In this document: in pieces, positions 47,614-56,106 of the stretch
How the letters are laid out: each line of letters opens with the position of its first letter
Position numbering within the stretch: the first letter of the stretch is position 1
NCBI RefSeq assembly: GCF_003854895.1
Contig: NZ_CP033966.1
Location: 3,348,001-3,412,000 of the forward strand
Length of the DNA: 64,000 bases
Reading direction: 5' to 3'
DNA from: Pigmentiphaga sp. H8
GTDB lineage: Bacteria; Pseudomonadota; Gammaproteobacteria; Burkholderiales; Burkholderiaceae_B
Position numbers and translations under genes: made by a program
Notes under the pieces: model-generated
The model's input: the letters and a program-made list of their open reading frames with translations, nothing else
What the model was told of the DNA's origin: nothing
Database searches by the model: none

Positions 47614-48741
47614 TCAGAGCTCGCCCAGCGCGATGCGCAGCATGCGGCGCAGCGGCTCGGCCGCGCCCCACAGCAGCTGGTCGCCCACGGTGAAGGCGCT
47701 CAGGTACTCGGGGCCCATCGCCAGCTTGCGCATGCGGCCGACCGGGATGTCCAGCGTGCCGGTCACGGCCACCGGCGTGAGCGACTGCATCGACGCCTCG
47801 CGCGTGTTCGGGACGACCTTGGCCCACGGGTTGTTCTCGCGCAGCATGCCCTCGATCTCGTCCAGCGGCACGTCCTTCTTGAGCTTGATGGTCAGCGCCT
47901 GGCTGTGGCAGCGCATCGCGCCGATGCGCACGCACAGGCCGTCGATGGGGATGGGAGACACGCTGAAGCCCTCGCCGCGGCCCAGGATCTTGTTGGTCTC
48001 GGCGCCGCCCTTCCATTCCTCGCGCGAGGTGCCGTTGCCCAGGTCCTTGTCGATCCAGGGGATCAGGTTGCCGGCCAGCGGCACGCCGAAGTGTTCCTGC
48101 GGCAGCGACCCGTCCTGCTGCTTGGCCAGCACCGTGCGGTCGATTTCCAGGATGGCCGAGGCCGGGTCCGCCAACAGGCCGGACACCGTGGCGTTGAGCA
48201 GGCCGAACTGGGTCAGCAGCTCGCGCATGTGCTGCGCGCCGCCGCCGGAGGCGGCCTGGTAGGTCATGCTGGTCATCCAGTCGATCAGGTCGTGCTCGAA
48301 CAGGCCGCCCAGGCCCATCAGCATGCAGCTGACCGTGCAGTTGCCGCCGATGTAGTTCCTGACGCCCTTCTTCAGCGCCTCGTCAATCACGTTGCGGTTG
48401 ACCGGGTCGAGCACGATGATGGCATCGTCCTTCATCCGCAGCGTGCTGGCCGCGTCGATCCAGATGCCGTCCCAGCCGGCGGCGCGCAGCTTGGGATAGA
48501 CCTCGGTGGTGTAGTCGCCGCCCTGCGCCGTGACGATGATGGGCAGCTTCTTCAGCGCCTCGATGTCGAACGCGTTCTGCAACGGGCCCGCGCCCTGCGC
48601 CCACGAGGGCGCCGCGCCGCCGGCGTTGCTGGTCGAGAAGAACACCGGCTCGATCAGCGAGAAATCGTTTTCGTCGCGCATGCGCTGCATGAGCACGGAA
48701 CCGACCATGCCGCGCCAGCCGACCAGACCAACTGCTTTCAT
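47614..48741 (-). CDS. asd: Aspartate-semialdehyde dehydrogenase
   Basis: Reduces aspartyl phosphate to aspartate semialdehyde for lysine, threonine, methionine and cell-wall diaminopimelate. It has 375 aa of the Gram-negative type. The catalytic cysteine is C135 in GGNCTVSCM and the base histidine lies in MRCHSQAL. NADP motif GWRGMVGSVL is at the N-terminus. It lies 80 bp behind leuB. Confidence 0.97.
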   Translation of the reverse strand: MKAVGLVGWRGMVGSVLMQRMRDENDFSLIEPVFFSTSNAGGAAPSWAQGAGPLQNAFDIEALKKLPIIVTAQGGDYTTEVYPKLRAAGWDGIWIDAASTLRMKDDAIIVLDPVNRNVIDEALKKGVRNYIGGNCTVSCMLMGLGGLFEHDLIDWMTSMTYQAASGGGAQHMRELLTQFGLLNATVSGLLADPASAILEIDRTVLAKQQDGSLPQEHFGVPLAGNLIPWIDKDLGNGTSREEWKGGAETNKILGRGEGFSVSPIPIDGLCVRIGAMRCHSQALTIKLKKDVPLDEIEGMLRENNPWAKVVPNTREASMQSLTPVAVTGTLDIPVGRMRKLAMGPEYLSAFTVGDQLLWGAAEPLRRMLRIALGEL

Positions 48742-48821
48742 TTACACACCCCTAACAAGTAGTCCAGATTGAAACTGTTTGCCGGGCGCATCACACCCGG
48801 GGGGCGCGACACGCAGGCTGG

Positions 48822-49895
48822 TTACAGAGCTTTGATCACGGCACTGCCCATCTCGGCAGTGCCGACCTTAGTCGTGCCCGCTTCGTAGATGTCGGCCGTG
48901 CGCAAGCCCTGCTCCAGCACTTTCTTGACGGCTGCCTCGATCCGGTCGGCCTGGGCCGCCTTGTCGAGCGAATAGCGCAGCATCATCGCCGCCGAGAGAA
49001 TGGTCGCCAGCGGGTTGGCGATGTCCTTGCCCGCGATGTCGGGCGCCGAGCCGTGGCTGGGTTCGTACAGGCCCTTGCCGGTCTCGTTCAGCGAGGCGGA
49101 CGGCAGCATGCCGATGGAGCCCGTCAGCATCGAAGCCTGGTCGGAAAGGATGTCGCCGAACATGTTGCCGGTCACGATCACGTCGAATTGCTTGGGCGCG
49201 CGCACCAGTTGCATGGCGGCGTTGTCCACGTACATGTGGCTGAGCTCCACATCAGGATACTCCTTGCCGACCTCGGTGACGATGTCCTTCCAGAACTGGA
49301 AGGTCTCGAGCACGTTGGATTTGTCGACGCTGCACAACTTTCCGCGGCGCTTGCGGGCGGTCTGGAAGGCCACGTGCGCGATGCGGCGGATTTCCGGCTC
49401 GGCGTAGCGCATCGTGTCGAAGCCCTCGCGCTGGCCCGCGAAGGCGCCGTCCGGGGCCGTGCGCACGCCGCGCGGCTGGCCGAAATAGATGTCGCCGGTC
49501 AGCTCGCGGATGATCAGGATGTCCAGGCCCGACACCACCTCGGGCTTGAGCGACGAAGCATTGGCCAGTTCGGGATACAGGATGGCCGGGCGCAGGTTGG
49601 CGAACAGGCCCAGGTTCTTGCGCAGCCCCAGGATGGCCTGTTCGGGACGCAGCGCGCGCTCGAGCTTGTCGTACTTCCAGTCGCCCACCGAGCCGAACAG
49701 CACCGCATCGGCCTTCTTGGCCAGGTCCAGCGTGGCCGGAGGCAGCGGATGGCCCGCGGCCTCGTACGCAGCACCGCCCACCGGCTGGGTGTCGAGCGTG
49801 AACGACTCGCCCAGCGCGGTCAGCACGCGCACGGCTTGTTCGACGATTTCGGGACCGATGCCGTCTCCCGGCAGCACTGCGATATGTTGTGTCAT
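48822..49895 (-). CDS. leuB: 3-isopropylmalate dehydrogenase
   Basis: Oxidatively decarboxylates 3-isopropylmalate in leucine synthesis. It has 357 aa. The N-terminal LPGDGIGPEI, substrate-binding arginines (LRKNLGLFANLRP) and the cofactor segment HGSAPDIAGKDIANP are present. It follows leuD by 56 bp. Confidence 0.97.
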   Translation of the reverse strand: MTQHIAVLPGDGIGPEIVEQAVRVLTALGESFTLDTQPVGGAAYEAAGHPLPPATLDLAKKADAVLFGSVGDWKYDKLERALRPEQAILGLRKNLGLFANLRPAILYPELANASSLKPEVVSGLDILIIRELTGDIYFGQPRGVRTAPDGAFAGQREGFDTMRYAEPEIRRIAHVAFQTARKRRGKLCSVDKSNVLETFQFWKDIVTEVGKEYPDVELSHMYVDNAAMQLVRAPKQFDVIVTGNMFGDILSDQASMLTGSIGMLPSASLNETGKGLYEPSHGSAPDIAGKDIANPLATILSAAMMLRYSLDKAAQADRIEAAVKKVLEQGLRTADIYEAGTTKVGTAEMGSAVIKAL

Positions 49896-49951
49896 TGTGG
49901 CTCTTGATTCAGGGTCGGGACCGGCCCGCAGGGGCCGGCGGAATTACGGTG

Positions 49952-50620
49952 TCAGCGACTGGCCTGGGTACCGCGCAGCGCCTCCACGTCCAGCCAGGGC
50001 TGGGTGGCGAGCCGCTTCTGTTCGAAGGCCTTGATCTTGTCCGCATGGCGCAGCGTCAGGCCGATCTCGTCCAGGCCGTTCAGCATGCAGTATTTGCGGA
50101 AGCTGTCGACGCTGAACGACAGCTCGCGGCCGGACGGCGTCGCGACGACCTGGCGGTCCAGGTCGATGGTCAGCCGGTAGCCTTGCTTGCCTTCCACTTC
50201 CTGGAACAGGCTGTCCACGTCGACTTCCGACAGCACGATGGGCAGCACGCCGTTCTTGAAGCAGTTGTTGAAGAAGATGTCGGCGAACGACGGCGCGATC
50301 ACCGCGCGGAAACCGTACTGGTCCAGCGCCCACGGCGCATGCTCGCGGCTCGAACCGCAGCCGAAGTTCTTGCGTGCCAGCAGGATGGAAGCGCCCTGGT
50401 AGCGCGGCTGGTTCAGCACGAAGTCCGGGTTCAGCGGCCGCTTGCTGTTGTCCATGCCGGGCTGGCCTTCGTCCAGGTAGCGCCAGGCGTCGAACAGGTT
50501 AGGGCCGAAGCCGCTGCGATGGATGGACTTCAGGAATTGCTTGGGGATGATCTGGTCCGTATCGACGTTCTCGCGGTCCAGCGGCGCCACCAGGCCTTCA
50601 TGAGTGGTGAATGCTTGCAT
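49952..50620 (-). CDS. leuD: 3-isopropylmalate dehydratase small subunit
   Basis: Small (swivel) subunit of isopropylmalate isomerase, partner of LeuC. It has 222 aa. The family motifs NVDTDQIIPK and GCGSSREHAPWAL are present. It starts 11 bp behind leuC, consistent with co-translation of the two subunits. Confidence 0.97.
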   Translation of the reverse strand: MQAFTTHEGLVAPLDRENVDTDQIIPKQFLKSIHRSGFGPNLFDAWRYLDEGQPGMDNSKRPLNPDFVLNQPRYQGASILLARKNFGCGSSREHAPWALDQYGFRAVIAPSFADIFFNNCFKNGVLPIVLSEVDVDSLFQEVEGKQGYRLTIDLDRQVVATPSGRELSFSVDSFRKYCMLNGLDEIGLTLRHADKIKAFEQKRLATQPWLDVEALRGTQASR

Positions 50621-50631
50621 GATGCTCTACC

Positions 50632-52035
50632 TTAGTTGACCTTGCGGACATCGACGAAATGACCTGCCACGGCGGCGGCCGCCGCCATCGCGGGGCTCAC
50701 CAGGTGGGTGCGGCCGCCCGCGCCCTGCCGGCCCTCGAAATTGCGGTTCGAGGTCGAGGCGCAGCGTTCGCCCGGTTCCAGGCGGTCGTCGTTCATGGCC
50801 AGGCACATCGAGCAGCCGGGATCGCGCCACTCGAAGCCGGCCTCGATGAAGACCTTGTCCAGGCCTTCCTGCTCGGCCTGCGCCTTGACCAGGCCCGAAC
50901 CGGGCACGGCCAGCGCCAGCTTGACGTTGGAGGCCACGCGCTTGCCGCGCAGTACCGCCGCGGCGGCACGGAAATCCTCGATGCGCGAGTTGGTGCACGA
51001 GCCGATGAAGACCTTGTCGATCTTGATGTCGGTGATCGGCATGTTCGCCGTCAGGCCCATGTACTCCAGCGCGCGCGCCACGCCCGAACGGCGGGTCTCG
51101 TCCTTCTCGCTGGCCGGATCCGGCACGTTGGCGCCCACCGGCAGCACCATCTCGGGCGAAGTGCCCCAGGTGACCTGCGGCTGGATCTCGGCCGCGTCGA
51201 CCTCGACCACGCGGTCGAAATGCGCGCCTTCGTCCGAGTGCAGGGTGTTCCAGTACGCCACCGCCTGGTCCCAGGCCTGGCCCTTGGGCGCGTAGGGACG
51301 GCCGCGGAAATACTCGATGGTCTTCTCGTCCACCGCCACCAGCCCGACGCGCGCGCCGGCCTCGATGGCCATGTTGCAGATGGTCATGCGGCCTTCGACC
51401 GACAGGTCGCGGATCGTGCTGCCGGCGAACTCGATGGCATGCCCCGTCCCGCCCGCCGTGCCGATCTTGCCGATCACGTGCAGGACCAGGTCCTTGGCGG
51501 TGCAGCCGGCGGGCAGCTTGCCCTCGACCCGCACCTGCATATTCTTGTTCTTCTTGACCAGCAGCGTCTGCGTGGCCAGCGCGTGCTCGACCTCGGAGGT
51601 ACCGATGCCGAAGGCCATCGCGGCCACGGCGCCGTGCGTGCTGGTGTGCGAATCGCCGCAAACCACGGTCATGCCCGGCAGCGTCGCGCCCTGCTCGGGC
51701 CCGATCACGTGCACGATGCCCTGGCGGCGATCGCCCATGTCGAACTCGACGATGCCGTAGTCCTGGCAGTTGGCATCCAGCGTATCCACCTGCAGGCGCG
51801 AGATCGGATCGGCAATGCCCTGGTCGCGGTTGTGCGTGGGCACGTTATGGTCGGCCACCGCCAGGTTGGCGCTGATGCGCCACACCGGGCGGCCGGCCAG
51901 CTTCAGCCCTTCGAACGCCTGCGGGCTGGTCACTTCGTGGACCAGATGGCGATCGATGTAGATCAGACAGGTACCGTCTTCTTCCTGATGGACGACGTGG
52001 GCGTCCCACAGCTTGTCGTAAAGGGTCTGAGGCAT
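50632..52035 (-). CDS. leuC: 3-isopropylmalate dehydratase large subunit
   Basis: Aconitase-family large subunit carrying the [4Fe-4S] cluster. It has 467 aa; the ligands are C347 (GSCTNSR), C408 and C411 (PGCSMC). It starts MPQTLYDKLWDAHVV and is first in the minus-strand run leuC-leuD-leuB-asd-fimV-truA. A TACAAT -10-like box (52154-52159) lies about 120 bp upstream next to repeat E; no leucine-rich leader peptide was seen. Confidence 0.97.
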   Translation of the reverse strand: MPQTLYDKLWDAHVVHQEEDGTCLIYIDRHLVHEVTSPQAFEGLKLAGRPVWRISANLAVADHNVPTHNRDQGIADPISRLQVDTLDANCQDYGIVEFDMGDRRQGIVHVIGPEQGATLPGMTVVCGDSHTSTHGAVAAMAFGIGTSEVEHALATQTLLVKKNKNMQVRVEGKLPAGCTAKDLVLHVIGKIGTAGGTGHAIEFAGSTIRDLSVEGRMTICNMAIEAGARVGLVAVDEKTIEYFRGRPYAPKGQAWDQAVAYWNTLHSDEGAHFDRVVEVDAAEIQPQVTWGTSPEMVLPVGANVPDPASEKDETRRSGVARALEYMGLTANMPITDIKIDKVFIGSCTNSRIEDFRAAAAVLRGKRVASNVKLALAVPGSGLVKAQAEQEGLDKVFIEAGFEWRDPGCSMCLAMNDDRLEPGERCASTSNRNFEGRQGAGGRTHLVSPAMAAAAAVAGHFVDVRKVN

Positions 52036-52165
52036 GAGATTCCGGCCAAAAAGTGAACGGGCTCATGAACAGCCGCACGGCTCGGCGCCTCTCGGCGTCG
52101 CTCAGGCGCGAGGACCAGCCTCGACGGACCCGCTCAGGGATAGGGAACTCTTGATTGTATATTAA

Positions 52166-52323
52166 GCCCCCCCTACGCGCTTGCGCGCGCCCAGCATGAT
52201 GAGCCCCCAGCCGCTACGCGGCAGCCCCCCAAGGGGGCCGGGACCCACCTTGGGACGGCCCGGCGGCGGGCCCCCGGGGGCGATGCGCGTGGACCGGCGG
52301 AGCCGGATCCTCCGCATCCTGGG
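52166..52323 (+). repeat. GC-rich intergenic repeat, composite copy E
   Basis: The outer parts match the family (C-tract, TACGCGCTTGCGCGCGCCC at the left; GGGGGCGATGCG, GGACCGGCGGAGCCGG, GCATCCTGGG at the right). They are split by about 85 bp of a second GC-rich motif with CCCCCCAAGGGGGCC, similar to the right half of copy A. The remaining bases of the 348-bp leuC-to-protease gap show no gene. Confidence 0.65.
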
Positions 52324-52383
52324 TAACAACTGGCTGGCGGCGATGGGGGGTTTTTACTCCCCGCCACGGCCACTTTAAGGACT

Positions 52384-53223
52384 CTAGCGTCGAGCCTGCT
52401 GGTACAGCGGCAACACCTTCTCGGAAGCCTGCCGCAGGTCCGCGATACGGGACTCGGCCGACGGGTGGGTGGACAGGATCTCGGGCGGCGCCGAACCGCC
52501 GACCTGTCCCATCTTGGTCCACAACGTCACCGCCGCCCGCGGGTCATAGCCCGCCCGGGCTGCCAGTTCCACCCCCATCCGGTCGGCCTCCGTCTCATGC
52601 AAGCGGCTGTTCGGCAGCCCGAACATCACGTTGGCCAGCGCCCCGCCCAGGTCCGAACTCGCCTGCGACCCCGTGATCGCCGCCAGCACGCTCAAGCCCA
52701 TGCTCGTCGCCATCTGTTCGGACGCCCGCTCGCGCGCGTGTTCGCGCAGCGCGTGCGCGATCTCGTGGCCCAGTACCGCCGCCAGCTCGTCGTCGGACGG
52801 CTTCACGGTATTGATCAACCCGGTATAGACCGCGATCTTGCCGCCCGGCATGCACCAGGCGTTCACTTCCTTGTCGTCGATGACGTTGACTTCCCACTTC
52901 CACTTCGTCGCATCGGGCCGGAACACCCCCACCTGCCCGATCAAGCGCTGGGAAATCGTCCGCACACGGGCGAGCTGGGAGGCGTTCGTGTTGAGCTGGC
53001 CCTTGCTGCGGGCCCCCGACAGCGTCTGCTGGTAGAGCTGGACCGCCTGCTGGTCGAGCTGCTGCTCGGATACCAGGCTGGACATGCGCTGCGTGCGGTC
53101 GATGCCTATCGTGCCGCCCTGGGTGGTATTGACCGACTCGCAGCCGGCCGCGGCCACCAGCGCCAGGGCCGCCGCGGCCATCGCGGCGCGGCGCAAGACA
53201 GGAGAACGTTTGGTCTTTTTCAT
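52384..53223 (-). CDS. M48-family metalloprotease, lipoprotein (LoiP/YcaL-like)
   Basis: Zinc metallopeptidase, probably anchored to a membrane facing the periplasm. It has 279 aa. The signal sequence ends in a lipobox (VAAAGC, C28). The zinc motif HEIAH gives H153, E154 and H157; the third ligand is in ETEADRMG (about E212). Related proteins degrade misfolded outer-membrane proteins and are often sigma-E-controlled, but no such promoter is visible here. The ATG at 53223 follows GGGGGCAGC; the longer open frame overlaps aroC in another frame and is rejected. Confidence 0.9.
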   Translation of the reverse strand: MKKTKRSPVLRRAAMAAAALALVAAAGCESVNTTQGGTIGIDRTQRMSSLVSEQQLDQQAVQLYQQTLSGARSKGQLNTNASQLARVRTISQRLIGQVGVFRPDATKWKWEVNVIDDKEVNAWCMPGGKIAVYTGLINTVKPSDDELAAVLGHEIAHALREHARERASEQMATSMGLSVLAAITGSQASSDLGGALANVMFGLPNSRLHETEADRMGVELAARAGYDPRAAVTLWTKMGQVGGSAPPEILSTHPSAESRIADLRQASEKVLPLYQQARR

Positions 53224-53284
53224 GCTGCCCCCAAGACAAGAACGCCAAGGCGGCAATTTTGCCCCAAAACCCCTGTTACTTTCT

Positions 53285-54385
53285 TTATCCGCGCGCCAGA
53301 CCCAGGCGCGGGGTCTGGACCGACACGTCGGCGCATTGCGCGCGATGGCGCAACGCGTGGTCGGCCAGCACCAGGGCCAGCAGGGCCTCGGCGATGGGCG
53401 TGGCGCGGATGCCCACGCAGGGATCGTGGCGCCCGTGGGTCTCGACCACCGTCGGGGCGCCCTGCTTGTCGATGGACCGGCGCGGGCTGCGGATGCTGGA
53501 GGTGGGCTTGATGCCCAGCGACACCGTGATCGGCTGTCCGGTGGCGATTCCGCCCAGGATGCCGCCGGCATTGTTCGACAGAAAGCCCTCCGGCGTGAGT
53601 TCGTCGCCATGCTCGGTGCCGCGCTGCTCGACGCTGTGGAAACCGGCCCCGATCTCCACCGCCTTCACCGCGTTCAGGCCCATCATGGCGTAGGCGATGT
53701 CGGCGTCCAGGCGGCCGTACACCGGCTCGCCCAGGCCCACCGGCACGTTCTCGGCCACCACCTCGATGCGCGCGCCCACCGAGTCGCCGTCGCGGCGCAA
53801 CTGGTCCATGTAGGCCTCGAGTTCGGCCACGCGGCTGTTGCCGGCCGCGTAGAACGGGTTGGTATGGACAGCGTCCCAGTCCTCGAACGGAATGTCGATG
53901 TCGCCCAGCTGGCTCATATAGCCGCGCACGCGCACGCCGTAGCGCTCGGCCAGCCACTTCTTGGCCACCGCGCCGGCTGCCACCGTGGGTGCCGTCAGGC
54001 GGGCCGACGAACGGCCGCCGCCGCGCGGATCGCGAATGCCGAACTTGTGCCAGTAGGTGTAGTCGGCGTGGCCGGGGCGGAAGGTTTCCGCGATGTTGCT
54101 GTAATCCTTGCTGCGCGCGTCCTGGTTGCGGATCAGCAACGCGATCGGCGTACCGGTGGTCTTGCCCTCGTAGACGCCGGACAGGATCTCGACCTGATCG
54201 GGTTCCTGCCGCTGGGTGACGTGGCGCGACGTACCGGGACGCCGGCGGTCCAGCTCGACCTGGATATCGGCCTCGGTCAGCGACATCCCAGGCGGGCAGC
54301 CGTCGATCACACAGCCGACGGCGGGTCCGTGGGATTCACCGAAATTGGTGACGCAGAAGAGTTCTCCGAGGGTGCTGCCTGGCAT
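53285..54385 (-). CDS. aroC: Chorismate synthase
   Basis: Last step of the shikimate pathway: converts EPSP to chorismate using reduced FMN. It has 366 aa and starts MPGSTLGELFCVTNFGES. Signatures GESHGPAVGCVIDGCPPG, RDPRGGGRSSAR and the C-terminal SPRRSID are present. A frame open to 54550 would translate repeat F and is rejected; GGAG lies 10 nt before the chosen ATG. An ATG at 54415 has no ribosome site. Confidence 0.96.
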   Translation of the reverse strand: MPGSTLGELFCVTNFGESHGPAVGCVIDGCPPGMSLTEADIQVELDRRRPGTSRHVTQRQEPDQVEILSGVYEGKTTGTPIALLIRNQDARSKDYSNIAETFRPGHADYTYWHKFGIRDPRGGGRSSARLTAPTVAAGAVAKKWLAERYGVRVRGYMSQLGDIDIPFEDWDAVHTNPFYAAGNSRVAELEAYMDQLRRDGDSVGARIEVVAENVPVGLGEPVYGRLDADIAYAMMGLNAVKAVEIGAGFHSVEQRGTEHGDELTPEGFLSNNAGGILGGIATGQPITVSLGIKPTSSIRSPRRSIDKQGAPTVVETHGRHDPCVGIRATPIAEALLALVLADHALRHRAQCADVSVQTPRLGLARG

Positions 54386-54434
54386 GGAATCTGGGCTCCG
54401 GTAGGGATGAGCCATTGTAGCCGTAGTAGTGGGT

Positions 54435-54513
54435 CCCCCCCTACGCGCTGACGCGCGCCCCCCAGGGGGCGATGCGGGTGGACCGGCGGAGCCGGATCCA
54501 CCGCATCCTGGGT
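54435..54513 (+). repeat. GC-rich intergenic repeat, copy F
   Basis: A full-length copy: C-tract, TACGCGCTGACGCGCGCCC, CCCAGGGGGCGATGCGGG, GGACCGGCGGAGCCGGATCC, CCGCATCCTGGG. It lies 50 bp upstream of the aroC start and is inverted relative to copy G, 90 bp away. Confidence 0.85.
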
Positions 54514-54530
54514 CTAGCACCCGCTTCTTG

Positions 54531-54574
54531 GGTTGCAGCACCGGTGCCATCGCTGGCTGCCAGCGGTAGCAACC
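54531..54574. other. Structured insert between inverted repeats (three-way junction)
   Basis: An outer helix GGTTGC/GCAACC (54531-54536 with 54569-54574) encloses a 10-bp palindrome GCACCGGTGC (54538-54547) and a perfect hairpin CGCTGG-CTG-CCAGCG (54551-54565). The layout is a compact three-way junction in DNA or RNA. It lies in the 90-bp core between repeat copies F and G. No gene is seen in the 309-bp aroC-to-CBS gap. Confidence 0.5.
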
Positions 54575-54602
54575 GTGCTTCAGTCCAAGATAGTTTCCCT
54601 AG

Positions 54603-54683
54603 ACCCAGGAAACCGCGGATCTGGCTTCGCCAGTCCGCCGGTTTCGCCCCCTGGGGGGCGCGCGTCAGCGCGTAGGGGGGGGG
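54603..54683 (-). repeat. GC-rich intergenic repeat, copy G
   Basis: Full-length inverted copy: CCCAGGAAACCGCGGATC, then GGCTTCGCCAGTCC, GCCCCCTGGGGGGCGCGCG and CGTAGGGGGG. It ends 11 bp from the stop codon of the CBS-domain gene, with its C-tract end toward the gene, as copies B, C and D2 do at other stop codons. Confidence 0.82.
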
Positions 54684-54694
54684 AATTCCCCCCC

Positions 54695-55159
54695 CTACAG
54701 CGTCCCTTCGGTCTCGCGCTGTTCGCCGGGCCAGTCGCGGATGTAGGCCTTGAGCATGCGATTCTCGAAGCCCTGGGCCTCGAGCACGGCCCTGGCGACG
54801 TCGTAGAACGAGATCACCCCCAGCAGCATGCGGCCGTCCATGACGGGGATGTAGCGGGCATGCTTGTCGAGCATCAGGCGCCGCACCTCGTTGACTTCAG
54901 TGTTCGGCGATACCGTGACCGGCGCGTCGTCCATGATCGACCGGATGGTGGTGGTACCCAGGGAACCGCCGTTGGCCTGCAGGTGCCGGATGATTTCGCG
55001 GAAGGTGAGCATGCCCACCAGCTCGCCGAACTCCATGATAACCAGCGAGCCGATGTCTTGCAGGGCCATCGTATCGACGACCTGCCCGACCGGGGTATCG
55101 GGGCTGGCGGTATAAAGCGCGTCGCCCTTGACGCGCAGGATTTCACTGACTTTGATCAT
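54695..55159 (-). CDS. CBS-domain protein
   Basis: Small cytoplasmic protein of 154 aa made of two CBS motifs (about 10-65 and 75-135), a fold that binds adenine nucleotides and senses energy state. No attached effector domain is present, so its partner is unknown. The ATG at 55159 has an ideal GGAGG 6 nt upstream; a GTG six codons earlier would place that site inside the gene. Copy G of the repeat follows the stop. Confidence 0.9.
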   Translation of the reverse strand: MIKVSEILRVKGDALYTASPDTPVGQVVDTMALQDIGSLVIMEFGELVGMLTFREIIRHLQANGGSLGTTTIRSIMDDAPVTVSPNTEVNEVRRLMLDKHARYIPVMDGRMLLGVISFYDVARAVLEAQGFENRMLKAYIRDWPGEQRETEGTL

Positions 55160-55268
55160 GACGGCCTCCTCAGCCACGCACGCCGGTTCTGTTTATGGGG
55201 TTGGATCTGGGGAATATATCGGCTCGTGCATGGCCATGTAGCTATCCTAGCGCGCCTCGAAACACGCT

Positions 55269-56012
55269 TCAACTCGCCGCCGCCACACCGCCCGCATCCA
55301 GCGCCGCCAGGATGTTTCGAGCTGTTCGCTCGATGTGCTCGGCCAGGATCTCCGCGGCCAGGTCTTCCTTGCGGTCCAGCGTCGCATCCACCAGCGAACG
55401 GTGTTCCTGGGCGACGTCGCGATCGAAGGGCTTGTAGGCCAGGAACAGGCGCCGGTAGCGCGCGCTGAAATGCTGGAGCGAATCGCACACCATCAGCGCC
55501 AGCGGCATGCGGCAGGCCGCCAGCAGCGCCAGGTGGAACTCGCGGTGATGCGCTTCCCACTCGTCGACGACGCCGCCGTCCTTCTGTTCCGGACGCTCGT
55601 AGCGCGACAGCCGGTGGTGGGTCAGGACGATGCCGTCCTCCCAGTCGCGGTTGCCGTGCCGGATGGACTCGCGCAGGGCCATGGGCTCGAGCGTGGACTG
55701 CAGTTTCGCGACCTCGAGCAGGTTCTCGCGCGATACCGGCGCGACCTTGAACCCTTTCTTGTCTTCGTTGACCACGAAGCCCTCGGTGGCCAGCCTGGCC
55801 AGGGCCTCGCGCAGCGGGGAAAGGCTGACGCCGAAGTCCCCCTTGAGTTCTTCGATGGAAAGCCTGGCACCTGGGGGACGCCTGCCGGAAACGATGTCGT
55901 TGCGTAACCGGGTCGCAATCGTGCTCGCGAAATTCTGTCCCGTGCTCGGAGCCGGCTGTCCAGCCGGCAACACCGATGCCAGTTTCATCATGCCCCTCGT
56001 CTTTTCATTCAT
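55269..56012 (-). CDS. GntR-family transcriptional regulator (FadR/FCD subfamily)
   Basis: DNA-binding repressor/activator of 247 aa with an N-terminal winged helix (about 28-90, ending PLREALARLATEGFV) and a C-terminal FCD domain that binds small carboxylate effectors. It is divergent from the catabolic genes, so it probably controls them. ATG 56012 is the first start; ATG 55988 has a GAGGGG site at good spacing and may be used instead (about eight residues shorter). Confidence 0.9.
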   Translation of the reverse strand: MNEKTRGMMKLASVLPAGQPAPSTGQNFASTIATRLRNDIVSGRRPPGARLSIEELKGDFGVSLSPLREALARLATEGFVVNEDKKGFKVAPVSRENLLEVAKLQSTLEPMALRESIRHGNRDWEDGIVLTHHRLSRYERPEQKDGGVVDEWEAHHREFHLALLAACRMPLALMVCDSLQHFSARYRRLFLAYKPFDRDVAQEHRSLVDATLDRKEDLAAEILAEHIERTARNILAALDAGGVAAAS

Positions 56013-56041
56013 CGTAACACGCGACCCAAATCATCTTTCTA

Positions 56042-56106
56042 TTGACAGATAATCGATTATTCCTAAAAATCACCTAAAAATCGAAAATAAAAAAATCATC
56101 GATTAT
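56042..56106 (+). promoter_or_regulatory. Promoter and putative GntR operators of the catabolic operon
   Basis: An AT-rich 90-bp gap lies between divergent genes. TTGACA (56042-56047) is followed by a perfect 12-bp palindrome ATAATCGATTAT (56049-56060) in the spacer and a TAAAAA -10-like box (56064-56069). The nine-base core ATCGATTAT recurs at 56098-56106 over the start codon. Palindrome between -35 and -10 is a classical repressor site; binding by the divergent GntR protein is inferred. Confidence 0.6.

Noticed and set aside
52036..52165. Leucine attenuation leader upstream of leuC
   Set aside because: No short frame with a run of leucine codons and no terminator/antiterminator pair was found.
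54385..54550. N-terminal extension of chorismate synthase
   Set aside because: The extension is a translation of repeat copy F; the canonical start is the ATG at 54385.
37999..54683. CRISPR array
   Set aside because: The repeats are dispersed singly or in inverted pairs between genes, not in regular tandem with unique spacers.
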